Part shown: positions 21,223 through 30,640 of the stretch, one piece after another | How positions within the stretch are numbered: position 1 is the stretch's first letter | How the letters are laid out: every line of letters starts with the position of its first letter | Source of the DNA: Entamoeba invadens IP1 | Taxonomy: Eukaryota > Evosea > Mastigamoebida > Endamoebidae | Direction of reading: 5' to 3' | DNA length: 64,000 bases | Assembly (NCBI RefSeq): GCF_000330505.1 | Contig: NW_004191777.1 | Span: 914,979-978,978 of the forward strand | Notes under the pieces: generated by a model | What the model was told of the DNA's origin: nothing | Database searches by the model: none | Seen by the model: the letters and a program-made list of their open reading frames with translations, nothing else | Made by a program: the position numbers and the translations under genes

Positions 21223-22257
21223 ATGAACCCGAATGACCAAATGCACTTTAGCCGGATAAAGCCGATGTACATGTACTTCCGCAGGGTCGAAGTAGAAATC
21301 AATGCGCTACAAAAAGCGTTTCCATTGGAGGTGACGATTCTTCCGCACCCCCTTACACAAACAAATTTCATTACATTAGTTGGAACCCTTCCTATTAAGT
21401 ACTTAGAAAACAACTATAACATCCCTATGATGGTCATGTTTCCTTATGACTATCCTATTAAACCCCCTTTTTTCTTAACTGACCCCTCCCCAGAAATGAT
21501 GATAGTCCCACAACACCCTTATGCTATGCCAGATAGAACTATTACACATCCACTCTTAGCAACTTGGAATGAAAACTCGACGAGTTTAGATATCATGGCG
21601 TGCTTACAACGAGACTTCTCCAACTTACCTCCCTTAAAAAAAAGAAAAGAAAATTTGCTCGATATCCAACAACAACTCCAACAAGAAATCCAACAACTCA
21701 AGCAAAACCCTGGTGCTGTTCCGTTTCGATCAAATGATACTTTTAACACTTTTGCCCCTTTCAACCAATTCAATCAATACACCCCTTATAGACAATTCCC
21801 TCAATACCCACAAGGACTGCCTCAAATGATGCCTCCTCTCCCGCAATATCAACAATACCCACCTTATCAACCTCAAATGCAACAACAATATAACGACTAC
21901 TTCAATCCGTTTAAAAGACCAGAAACATTTAACACGGGATTCAATCCCTTCGATAAACAAACTGTGCAACAGAAAAGTCCAATGGCTTATAAGAAGGGAT
22001 CGATTCATCAAGAATTTTCGGGAGACTCTGGAATGGTCCCACCTCCACAAAGATCACCAATCGACATCAAAGAACAAAACGGAAATGACTTGCCTTCCGC
22101 TTTCATCTCAGCTCAAGCTAAGATGGAGGAACAAAATGTCGCAAACCCCGCTAATTTGGCGGAGTTGAACAAACTCCTGATTGAAGGAAAAATATCAACA
22201 GAGACGTTTAAGAGGCTTTACATCGAATATCAGAGGAGAAACCACTTGCAGAAGTGA
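21223..22257 (+). CDS. UEV-domain protein (Vps23/Tsg101-like, ESCRT-I)
   Basis: A 344-residue protein. Residues about 10-140 are a ubiquitin E2 variant domain: LVGTLPIKY, then PMMVMFPYDYPIKPPFFL, and a later HPYAM...HPLLATWNENSTSLDIM, matching the YPYxPP and LHEWKHPQSDL blocks of Tsg101. No cysteine lies at the E2 active-site position, as expected for a UEV. Residues 140-260 are Gln/Pro/Tyr-rich and disordered. The last 35 residues (LAELNKLLIEGKISTETFKRLY) resemble the helical steadiness box. There is no long coiled coil between them, so it is shorter than yeast or human Vps23. The expected role is binding ubiquitinated cargo for multivesicular body sorting. A Tsg101-like paralogue outside ESCRT-I is possible. 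Confidence 0.75.
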   Translation: MNPNDQMHFSRIKPMYMYFRRVEVEINALQKAFPLEVTILPHPLTQTNFITLVGTLPIKYLENNYNIPMMVMFPYDYPIKPPFFLTDPSPEMMIVPQHPYAMPDRTITHPLLATWNENSTSLDIMACLQRDFSNLPPLKKRKENLLDIQQQLQQEIQQLKQNPGAVPFRSNDTFNTFAPFNQFNQYTPYRQFPQYPQGLPQMMPPLPQYQQYPPYQPQMQQQYNDYFNPFKRPETFNTGFNPFDKQTVQQKSPMAYKKGSIHQEFSGDSGMVPPPQRSPIDIKEQNGNDLPSAFISAQAKMEEQNVANPANLAELNKLLIEGKISTETFKRLYIEYQRRNHLQK

Positions 22258-22831
22258 GTTGTATATTTACTATGTCTTGAATCGTTGTTTGTTTGATTAT
22301 GGTTATTTTATTATTATTTAACTAGAATACCATTCATCAATGTTTCATTTGATTTTAAAATATTTTTATTTTTTTGAAACCAAAATGAACAATCGGAAAA
22401 TTAACTATATTTAAACTATAAAATAAACAATTTTTTCAAATAACTTTGTGTGAATTGTATAAAAATGATTAGAAATTTTCAAAGAAAACGAAATTATTAT
22501 TTTAGAAGACGAAGATACAAACACTACATCGTAATCTAACTGTTTTTTACTATATCATATTAATTAATTATAATATATTTCTAAGTACAAAGTCGGAACA
22601 TTTTAACTTTTCAAAACAAAATAGCAACGAAACTGATTTTATTCCGATATGATTCTATCTTCTCAAAAATGCTTTGAACATTGTAAAACTATTATAACAA
22701 TAATAAATTAAATGAATAATAAATATTATAAATAAAGAAATTAATACATCTTAGAGTTCTTAGTTTTTTTTGATAATAACTGAAATTAACACTTGAAAAC
22801 TCGAATAATCAAAGAACTTAAAAAAGTAAGT
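22258..22831. other. Intergenic region upstream of the RhoGEF gene
   Basis: AT-rich spacer with short open stretches but no gene. The last 40 bases are open in the RhoGEF frame (from a TTG at 22793), but no earlier ATG is available. Confidence 0.4.
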
Positions 22832-24649
22832 ATGGAAGCGGAGAAAGAGGGGAAACTCACAAAAAGACAACACGTGGCCCAAGAAATATTAGACACTGAA
22901 GTTAGTTATTTGCGCTCCCTGCAAGACTGTGAGAAGTATTACCACGAAGTACTTAAAGTGAGCAAAATCAACCAAGAACAGGTCCAAGAAGTATTTCAAG
23001 ACTTTGACCAAGTCATTGAGATCAACAAACTGTTGAAACAAAGACTTGAAGAGTCGAGTAAAGAAACACTCGAGTGTATTATAGTACAACAGTTTAACAA
23101 GTTTGTGCCATTCATGAAGGCTTACAAGCAATTTGTGAGTAATAACGAGAATGCGTTCAAAATCATCTCCGAGTGGGAGGAAGACAAAAACGTCATGGAC
23201 ATGCTCGAGAAGTGTCGCGAAAGTATGCCCGGCGAAATCCAACACGACTTAAGGTCATTACTCATTATGCCTATTCAACGTATTCCTCGTTATGTCTTAC
23301 TCTTGAAAGAGTTGAAGAAGAACACGACGCAAGAGCACCCCGATTATAAAATGTTAAGTGAAACCCTCGACAAAATGTCTGAAGTCGCCAAAGACGTGAA
23401 TGAGTCGATTAAAGAGTCCGAGCGGCGGTTGGCACTTTTTAGAATGAAAAAGGTCCTCACCAATTACAAGGAGTTCTGCGAGAGTATTGCCAAGAAGGGA
23501 GAAGTCCCCGAAAAGGATGTAGTACAGGCGCATCGATTTTTTGTGATGGAAGGTGTTCTCACAAAAGTATGCCGGAAGGCGAATAAAGAGCGTTACTTTG
23601 TGTTGTTCAATGACATCATGGTGTATGGGGAGGGGAACAAAAATTCGGTGCAAATTAGTGAAGTCTTCAAGATGCGCTCGACAGTGGTCGAAGAAGTTCC
23701 TGATTCGGATAAACAACAGTTTGCGTTTCAGATCAGAAATGCGGAGAGAAGTTTTGTGGTCTTTTGTAAGTCGAAGGAGGAGAAGGAGAAGTGGGTGAAG
23801 AACATTCAGGACCAAATTACGAATTCTAAAACAACACTGGGGAATGAGGCAAAGGGTGCAAACTTCATTCGACCGGTTTTTGTGCCCGACTCGGAGTCAC
23901 CGGAGTGTGCGCTGTGTAAATCGAAATTCAGTTTTGTGAATCGAAGACACCACTGCAGGAAATGTGGGAAATGCATCTGTGCGGAGTGCAGTAAAGGACG
24001 AATGCCTATTAATGAGGGGAACACTACACAGGAAAGAGTGTGTAAACAATGTTATGAGGAATATTTAGCAACACACTCCGACAAGAAAATAGCACGGTTG
24101 ATGGCGAAGAAAACGAAGACAGGGAAAGACACGGTGAAAGAAAGTCCACGCGAGAAAGATAAAGAGAAAAAGGAAGGTACCACTTCCACAGAGACGAGTG
24201 AAGTGAATAACTCTGAACAAAAAAGTACATTGACTGACGAGAATGAGACGGATGAGAGTGAGGAAAAAACAAAGAAAGAGGGCAAAGAAACCCCACGAGA
24301 CCCTTCTCAAGAGGTTCTAAATGCAAATGGAGAACAAGCAGAAACCCCAAGAGAAAGTGAATTGGACACCATCATGGAGTCCGCCGAAATCATCGAAGAC
24401 AAAAACGGAGAAGAACCCCCAACAGGCGCTTTTGTCGAACCAAAACATGAAGAACAAAAAGAAGAAGAACCACAAACTAAGGAACAACTTGCTAACGCAC
24501 GAATCTCAAAATGGAACGTCTCTTCGAAAACACTGACGCGAGGACAAGGGAGACTTGCGGGGCATGGAGCACAGTCGTCGAACTCTTCCAAATTCTTCCG
24601 AAAGACTACTGAGATACCAAAAGTCTATGAACCAGAAAACAATAATTAA
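22832..24649 (+). CDS. RhoGEF with DH, PH and FYVE domains
   Basis: A 605-residue protein from the ATG at 22832. Residues about 12-205 form a Dbl-homology domain: EILDTEVSYLRSL at the start (CR1) and SLLIMPIQRIPRYVLLLKEL (residues 142-161, CR3). Residues about 237-332 are a PH domain ending in W321. Residues about 352-415 are a FYVE-type zinc finger with four CxxC-type pairs and RRHHCRKCG (371-379), the basic PI3P-binding loop. The tryptophan of the usual WxxD element is missing (VPDSES), so lipid binding may be weaker. The tail is Lys/Glu/Thr-rich and disordered. This architecture is well known in Entamoeba, where FYVE-RhoGEFs link Rac/Rho activation to endosomes, phagosomes and actin. Confidence 0.92.
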   Translation: MEAEKEGKLTKRQHVAQEILDTEVSYLRSLQDCEKYYHEVLKVSKINQEQVQEVFQDFDQVIEINKLLKQRLEESSKETLECIIVQQFNKFVPFMKAYKQFVSNNENAFKIISEWEEDKNVMDMLEKCRESMPGEIQHDLRSLLIMPIQRIPRYVLLLKELKKNTTQEHPDYKMLSETLDKMSEVAKDVNESIKESERRLALFRMKKVLTNYKEFCESIAKKGEVPEKDVVQAHRFFVMEGVLTKVCRKANKERYFVLFNDIMVYGEGNKNSVQISEVFKMRSTVVEEVPDSDKQQFAFQIRNAERSFVVFCKSKEEKEKWVKNIQDQITNSKTTLGNEAKGANFIRPVFVPDSESPECALCKSKFSFVNRRHHCRKCGKCICAECSKGRMPINEGNTTQERVCKQCYEEYLATHSDKKIARLMAKKTKTGKDTVKESPREKDKEKKEGTTSTETSEVNNSEQKSTLTDENETDESEEKTKKEGKETPRDPSQEVLNANGEQAETPRESELDTIMESAEIIEDKNGEEPPTGAFVEPKHEEQKEEEPQTKEQLANARISKWNVSSKTLTRGQGRLAGHGAQSSNSSKFFRKTTEIPKVYEPENNN

Positions 24650-24700
24650 TTACATTTACTTTTCATCTTAAGTATTGAATGAAAGACGGTCTTCTTGTCT

Positions 24701-26076
24701 TTAGAAGAGTGTTGTAGTGCGGTAATTCAATATTTTAGTTAAGTCCCCAATAACATTGAGAATAAGTTTGTGCTTAGCGTATTTGACCAATTCAAAAGAA
24801 GACAAAATTCCATTGAATTGCCGCTCTTCGAGTTGCTCTGCTATTTTGAATCGATTTCCGTACGTGCTGTCAAACACTAATAATTTGCGAAGAGAAACCA
24901 ATAAGCGAAGGATAAAAGAACTATCATCGATTTCAAAGAGTAAGATGACAAATTCAAAGAAATTTGGGATCGACAAGATCCCTTCTAATATAGCGGGGTT
25001 TGTGGTTTCTATACACTCCACTGCAAAGAGTCCAACTTCAAGTTTTAAGTCGTGGTCGTCGATTGTTTTAATGAAGTAATTGATGAGTAATGGAAGGAAT
25101 TGAGATACGGTAGTATACTCTACATTGGGTATACGAGTATACACCATATTATATAATATAGTTACTAATCGAGACTTTGTCTTCGCTGAGACATCACTAC
25201 AGAGAACTTCTTTCGTTCGCTCGAAGATGTCGGGTTGTCCAAATATAGTGCATTGTTCACTGCCATGCTCGACATATCCACCTAAGTAACTTACACACGC
25301 TTCTAAGACTGGTTCGAAGTCACATCGATAATATTGTAAAACCAAGGGGTAATACCTTGAGAGTTCCGTGAAGTTAACTTTGTCGTGCAAAAGGAAAGAT
25401 AACGTCCATATTGCGTCGGGGACATACGGCTTATCGAAGATGATCGGCTTTAATAGTGTAATGATAATAGGCATAGTCTCTTGGACTTTATCATATGGGA
25501 CACAAGGGTCGTTATTAATACAAAGGTTTCTAATAATAAAGACCAAATCAGTGAGTAACGACTCATTATTTGAGTACTTCGTGTACATGTAAGTGACCAT
25601 TTTAACAATGCCTTCGTTCAACATGAAGTCGCGTGTCTCGGCGCGCTCGCCGGCCAAATTTGCGATGNNNNNNNNNNNNNNNNNNNNNNNNNNNNNNNNN
25701 NNNNNNNNNNNNNNNNNNNNNNNNNNNNNNNNNNNNNNNNNNNNNNNNNNNNNNNNNNNNNNNNNNNGTTCTGCAATCCGATAACTTTCTTCAAGCGACT
25801 CGCAAAAAAGCGAAAAGCTGTCGCTGCCGAGGCGTTAATCGTCGGTGAGTTGTTCGGATCGTATGTTTGAATATGTTTCGTTTGTCTTAAGAGAGTGCCT
25901 GTACCTCGATGAATGAAGTCGTCGCTGTCTTCTTCCATATTTACACTCATGCCTGTTAACAGCTGACTGCGGTTTTGGTCTAATACACTGATGCGGCGAG
26001 AAGTTCGTAACACGTCTCTGTCATACCGGCGCTGAGCGCGTGTCTTCTCGACGATGTCCCCTCTTAGCTCGGACAT
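24701..26076 (-). CDS. Importin subunit alpha-like protein (interrupted by assembly gap)
   Basis: Two open parts flank a 100-N gap. The 5' part (26076-25768, 103 codons) starts MSELRGD and has a basic region RAQRRYDRDVLRTSRR at residues 13-28, like the importin-beta-binding arginine stretch. The 3' part (25667-24701) has armadillo repeats: IANLAGERAETRDF, IWTLSFLLHDK and EACVSYLGGYVEHGSEQ follow the W-x3-N-type helices that hold nuclear localisation signals in importin alpha. The two parts are in different frames only because 100 is not divisible by three. Visible length is about 425 residues, so with the gap it would approach the usual 500. The classical WxxxN pairs are partly replaced, so it could be a divergent paralogue. 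Role: nuclear import adaptor. Confidence 0.78.
25668..25767. other. Assembly gap of 100 N inside the importin-alpha-like gene
   Basis: Exactly 100 N, the conventional placeholder for a gap of unknown size. The missing part encodes the first armadillo repeats. Confidence 0.98.
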
Positions 26077-26230
26077 ATTAGCTTTTTCAGGGTTTGTCGA
26101 CTTTTCTCAAATAACATTTTTTACACAGAATAACATTGTATTTCTGATTATATTTGGAAACTATATCATATAATTAATTTACTATTAAAATATAGTTTTA
26201 TGTCTCATTTGATTGAACTAGAAATTGTTG

Positions 26231-26911
26231 ATGAGCAAAGAGCAACTGGTAGCTGTTGTTGAGGAAAGAAGTGAAGAAAAGCTTTCGACTCTTCTCACTG
26301 ATATTTTTAATATATCAAAAGAGCGCCGAGGGGCTCAGAAAATTTGCGGAGACGGAATTTTCAATTATATAGTCACTCATTTGGAAACTTTAAGGGGTCT
26401 GAAGCAAGAGAACATAACTCGACAAATCGTGTATTCTATAATAAAACGCCCAACTCTATCTTCTTCATTGACATGTGAGGAAGTCGTTGAAATTGTGAAA
26501 AGTGGTGTTTGGAAGGAGAACATTGACATATTGAGGTCACTTTTGCGTACCGAGCAACAAATTAGTTGTTTAGTTTCTTTTACTATTGATATAAAGAATG
26601 TTCTTGAGACCATCGACCTTCGTAGCTCTTCAAGTGCGTCTTATGTCATTGCAAAGTTAGCTCCAAAGTATCCCGCCACCTTCGAGCCGTTCATCTATAC
26701 TATTGTCGACATTCTATGTGAAGATAAAGAACTTCAAAACGACTCAATTAATGCCATGGGTGAAGCCTTAATGGCTCTGTGTATGTCCTCCACTGAAAAA
26801 ATACAAATCGCAACAAAAATCGATGAAAAATTGGTTGCTCTCAGAGACTCGACAAAAAACGTGATGGTCCACTCCCTTTCCAATGATGTTGTCAATGCAC
26901 TCCGACAGTAA
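26231..26911 (+). CDS. Helical hypothetical protein, 226 aa
   Basis: A single exon. The frame is open from a TTG at 26225; the first ATG is at 26231 (MSKEQLVAVVEER). The protein is almost wholly alpha-helical by composition, with repeated Leu/Ile/Val spacing and paired helices, such as the stretch around YVIAKLAPKYPATFEPFIY, which suggests HEAT- or ARM-like repeats. I cannot name a family. It is divergent from the importin-like gene with about 150 bases between starts, so both could share a promoter region. Confidence 0.62.
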   Translation: MSKEQLVAVVEERSEEKLSTLLTDIFNISKERRGAQKICGDGIFNYIVTHLETLRGLKQENITRQIVYSIIKRPTLSSSLTCEEVVEIVKSGVWKENIDILRSLLRTEQQISCLVSFTIDIKNVLETIDLRSSSSASYVIAKLAPKYPATFEPFIYTIVDILCEDKELQNDSINAMGEALMALCMSSTEKIQIATKIDEKLVALRDSTKNVMVHSLSNDVVNALRQ

Positions 26912-26997
26912 TTCATACACTCAATATACTATTAATTTATAATAATTATATTATTTAAACACTATCATTCTTGTAACAGTAAATTAGAAAAGAAGCA

Positions 26998-27776
26998 TTA
27001 CAACAGTGATGTTGAGACTGGCTGTGACTGTGTCAACGAGATGTTTTCTTCGTCTTTTAAGAGCTGAACCAATTTTTTGTTAAACTCTGTGAGGTGATCC
27101 AAGTTTTGTTCAACCTTTTGGACTCTTGCCTTTAAGTCTTTAATAACACTTAGTGTGGTTTGAATTTCTTGGAGTGAGTTCAAATTAGTATTATACCTAT
27201 AATACATTTTATTATTAAAATATGGTACATTATTATGATATAAGGAAATAGAAACAAATAAATATAAAAACCACAAACGGCGAGGCATGTCGAGTTGAAG
27301 TTTCTTCATCGTGTCGACGGACTTGGGAAGTCTGGAGTTGATTGTCTCGAGTTTGGTAGCGACAGTGGACGTGTGTTTCATCAACAAATCCTACCCATCA
27401 AATTATAGTTATTAATAATTTAACACTAATACAGTACTATTATACTAAACGTCTTTAGTAAAAAAAGCTATAAATGAATGAACACAAACTCTATTGACCA
27501 AAATGGTCTGTTTGTATAGTAAAAATGGCATACAATAAGCCGAGAGGAGTTCGTAAATAGTTTCTTTAGGGAGTACCAAACACTCATTTCCCTTTTCGGC
27601 GTCCCATAGTCGTTGTACGACCCCGACTTCTTCGACCTTTTTAGTGTATTCTCCCTTCTCCGTCAAAATTCCTAAGTCTTTTAATCGCTTGACCGTCTCC
27701 TTTTCTAACATTTTAACAATTTCGTTTCCCTGGACATTAACAAGTTTTAGAATTTGATGGAAGTTGGACAAACCAT
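26998..27776 (-). CDS. Coiled-coil hypothetical protein, four exons predicted
   Basis: Best model by eye: ATG at 27776-27774 alone as exon 1, a 44-bp intron (GTTTGT to CAG), exon 27729-27490, an intron to GGGTAG, exon 27390-27279, an intron (GTTTGT to CCAAG), and exon 27167-26998. All phases agree and the product is about 174 residues. Without the first intron the frame has only a TTG start and then an upstream stop. The second intron is clear-cut. The third could use other junctions, because an open frame continues through it as Phe/Tyr-rich sequence that I judge non-coding. The last 90 residues (VIKDLKARVQKVEQNLDHL) form a good coiled coil. The function is unknown; small coiled-coil subunits of trafficking complexes look similar, but that is only a guess. 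Confidence 0.55.
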
Positions 27777-27892
27777 AGTTGTGGTCTTTTGTAGTTCTTC
27801 TTTATTTTTGAAAGAAATGGTCTTAACATGGAAAGAAAAAAGGTATAAAGAATACTAAAAAGAACTAATTTATTACTAGAAAAAGTGTTGTA

Positions 27893-28963
27893 TTACAATC
27901 CCTTTGTCCATACTTTGTCTGGAACGTTTTCGAGAGGGTGCTCCGGCTTGACACAATTTGCAAAACAAGCGTTGCCGAACTCTTTGATTGCTCCGTTCAA
28001 GATGATGTTGTCAAGACACGTACAATTAAAGAAGGCCAACTCCCCTATTTTCTGCACACTTGATGGGAGTGTGATTTTACTCAACTTGAAACACTCTGCA
28101 AATGCTTCTTTACCGATTTCAGTGACTGTACTTGGTATCACAAACTCCTCAAACCCACAATCGTAAAACGTTCCATTTGGTATCACTTTGAGTGGTGGGA
28201 GTTTAACACTAGATAAGTTAGTACACTGCGAGAAGACTCTCTTCCCAATGACTTTAATGTTATCGGGGAGGGTTATAGCATTCAGACCAACGCAATGTTC
28301 AAAACATCGTTTCCCAAGTTCCGTCAAACTACTCGGCAAGTTGATTGAAGTGATTGTCGTACAATTTGAGAAGACCTTTTCCCCCAGTGTTTGAATAGTT
28401 TGAGGAATATTCACTTTAACAAACTCAACATAGTACGTCCCCCCTTCTTGTTTGATTTGGCAATCATTCGGATTCTTCTCTGAGTAATCTATCAAGTCGT
28501 TTTGGTCTAAGACTACATTAGTACATTTAGTTCCTTCCGCTTTATAGACCTCTGCCAAGCGATAAAACGTTCTTTTGTCATACACTTTCATTTTCCCCCG
28601 TTCAACACCAACCATTCCCCTTAATGTACTCGCGTCTATATCTTCCGCAAGTCGATTCAATTTACTCTTTTTGTCTTCTAATGGAAGAATTAAACGATTT
28701 TCTTTGCTCTCTTCCGTCAACTTTTCATTTTTCAAATCTTTCATTTTTTTCACCTCCATCTCTTCTTTCACTTCTCCTCGTTCGTTCCGATTTATCTCTT
28801 CACATTTCTCGATTTTGTTTTGACTTTCTTTCTCCTCTTTTCGACTCTCGACTTTCTCGACATTTTCTAACTCATCAGGTTTAATCACAGAAACGTGCAG
28901 GAAAGAGAACGTATTTGCTGCGGGGTTTTCCACTGGAATCGGCGAAAGAGGAGGGTCTTCCAT
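27893..28963 (-). CDS. BspA-type leucine-rich repeat protein
   Basis: A 356-residue protein. Residues about 190-340 are LRR_5 (Treponema/BspA-type) repeats of roughly 23 residues: SINLPSSLTELGKRCFEHC, AITLPDNIKVIGKRVFSQC and KITLPSSVQKIGELAFFNC are typical units. About seven units can be seen. Entamoeba has a large family of such proteins, and some are on the cell surface. Here there is no signal peptide; the first 110 residues are Glu/Lys-rich and helix-forming, and then a non-repeat segment of about 70 residues. It is thus more likely cytosolic, or exported by an unconventional route (inference). The family is certain by pattern; the ligand is unknown. Confidence 0.88.
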   Translation of the reverse strand: MEDPPLSPIPVENPAANTFSFLHVSVIKPDELENVEKVESRKEEKESQNKIEKCEEINRNERGEVKEEMEVKKMKDLKNEKLTEESKENRLILPLEDKKSKLNRLAEDIDASTLRGMVGVERGKMKVYDKRTFYRLAEVYKAEGTKCTNVVLDQNDLIDYSEKNPNDCQIKQEGGTYYVEFVKVNIPQTIQTLGEKVFSNCTTITSINLPSSLTELGKRCFEHCVGLNAITLPDNIKVIGKRVFSQCTNLSSVKLPPLKVIPNGTFYDCGFEEFVIPSTVTEIGKEAFAECFKLSKITLPSSVQKIGELAFFNCTCLDNIILNGAIKEFGNACFANCVKPEHPLENVPDKVWTKGL

Positions 28964-29111
28964 ATTTCTTCTTTTCGAGTTTTTTGGAAACCCTAAAAGT
29001 GACTTTGGTCTTTTTTCACGCTTTCAATTTGTTCTCTCTTGTACTACAATTTATAATATAAAAACAATATAATATAGTACAGTACAATATCACTAACTTT
29101 GAAACAAAAAG

Positions 29112-30089
29112 TTACTTCTTTGGTTTAACGCATTTAGCGGCGGCTGGAGTTGTTGCCTTCTTAGTGTCCTTTGCAGCCTTCTTGGTATTCTTAATAACTT
29201 TCTTAGCCATTTTCTTCATAGCTTTCTTCACTGGTTTGTTGATCTTCTTATTAATCTTCTTCTGAGCCTTTTCGATGACCTTCTTTTCTTTAATTAAATC
29301 TTTTTGGACTCCAACCAATTTGTTTGTTTGTTGCTGAATGTCGACTTTGACTTGTTTAGCTAATTTGCTCTTTTCAGTGGTGGAGTTGACGATGGTGTGG
29401 TTCACAAACAACTTCTCTGTTAGGGCAAGTCTAAAGAGCGTGTACATCTTATTATACGACTCAAGCATTTTCATCTCCCCCGTTTTAATGAACTTGACCG
29501 CAGCAGCAATTGCTTCTAATTTGTCTTTGGTTGAATTGGCAAACGTCTGTGTGACGTTCTTCATCGCTTCGATCGACGTGTTAAACACTTTTTCTAATTG
29601 ATCTGAAGTCACGTTGTTCCCCATTCGAAGTTGCTTTGCTAAGTCAACACCAATAGTCTTCACACCAGCGTTGGAAACGGTCGCCTCGATCTTTTCAGCC
29701 TTCAAAACCTTCTTCACAGAGGCCGTTGTGTTTACCACAGCCTGAACAAATTTGGTGTGAACACCGTCAAACCCCTTAATCACATCGGCTTCCATTTCGT
29801 GAGTCTTTGCGGCAATGTCTACATAGTTTGCTGTTTTGTTTGTGATGTAATTTGTTTTTATGAACTCACGAAGAGCTTCCTTAGTCTCGCGATGGACAGT
29901 CTTCTTCATCATCTTTACTACAATTTTGTCATTGGCCTCCGAGTGCTTAATGTCACTCAATGATTGGTAAGCCTTCCCTCTGAAGAACATATTCACTGAG
30001 CTAATTTTATCGCGTGATGTCGAGGAAAGTTTCGCAAATTCGTTCAAAGTCATTGCACTACTTAATGCTACGAACAGCAAAAAATACAT
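29112..30089 (-). CDS. Secreted lysine-rich glycoprotein-like protein
   Basis: A 325-residue protein with an N-terminal signal peptide (MYFLLFVALSSAMT, cleavage probably near residue 12-14). The mature part is mainly helical, with eight NxS/T sequons between residues about 80 and 245, and a C-terminal 80 residues of Lys/Ala/Val repeats (KKxxKKxxKK spacing, as in NKPVKKAMKKMAKKVIKNTKK). No transmembrane segment or GPI signal is seen at the end, so it should be released or stay in secretory vesicles. A TATA-like box lies 38 bases upstream of the ATG. The lysine-rich tail could bind anionic glycans or DNA (inference). I do not recognise an established family, though Entamoeba has unrelated Lys-rich surface proteins. 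Confidence 0.7.
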   Translation of the reverse strand: MYFLLFVALSSAMTLNEFAKLSSTSRDKISSVNMFFRGKAYQSLSDIKHSEANDKIVVKMMKKTVHRETKEALREFIKTNYITNKTANYVDIAAKTHEMEADVIKGFDGVHTKFVQAVVNTTASVKKVLKAEKIEATVSNAGVKTIGVDLAKQLRMGNNVTSDQLEKVFNTSIEAMKNVTQTFANSTKDKLEAIAAAVKFIKTGEMKMLESYNKMYTLFRLALTEKLFVNHTIVNSTTEKSKLAKQVKVDIQQQTNKLVGVQKDLIKEKKVIEKAQKKINKKINKPVKKAMKKMAKKVIKNTKKAAKDTKKATTPAAAKCVKPKK

Positions 30090-30640
30090 GATAGTATGAT
30101 TTTTAAGTTATTACTATGTAATAATAGTTTTTATACTATATGTTTTTAATAATTATTATTAACTTTGATTAATTTATTTTTTTATAAAAATAAATTTTTT
30201 CGTTTATTTGTTTTTTACTACTCGTCAAAATATATTATTAGTATTATTAATTAAATTATAATCAATTTGTTTTTGTTCGAGATTTTTATAACTAAAAAAT
30301 TGAATTAACTACTTTGTGGTTTATTTTAATTTTATTATAATAATTATACTATTCTTTATATAGTTGAATTCAATTTTTAAATCCAAAAATGCGTGAATTA
30401 TTCAAATTATAAATAATAATAATATAATTTAATTACAATAATTATAATTCATTGTTAAAAATATCATTTTTTCGTTTTTGGGAATCTGTTTTTCTTTTTC
30501 TTTTTATAATTAACTTTATAATAACATTTTCTATAAAATGTTATTTATTATTTTAATGATATATATAATGATATATATAACCCAACTCCAACATCAAAGA
30601 CACATATATAACCAACAACAAATACTTCAAATAAAATTCC
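30090..30640. other. AT-rich intergenic region
   Basis: Spacer between two minus-strand genes: 3' flank of the 669-residue gene and promoter side of the secreted protein. It holds a 13-bp tandem duplication (ATGATATATATA) near 30557-30581. No gene. Confidence 0.4.
30127..30136 (-). promoter_or_regulatory. TATA-like promoter element
   Basis: Minus-strand GTATAAAAAC about 38 bases upstream of the ATG of the secreted lysine-rich protein. AT-rich surroundings lower confidence. Confidence 0.45.
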
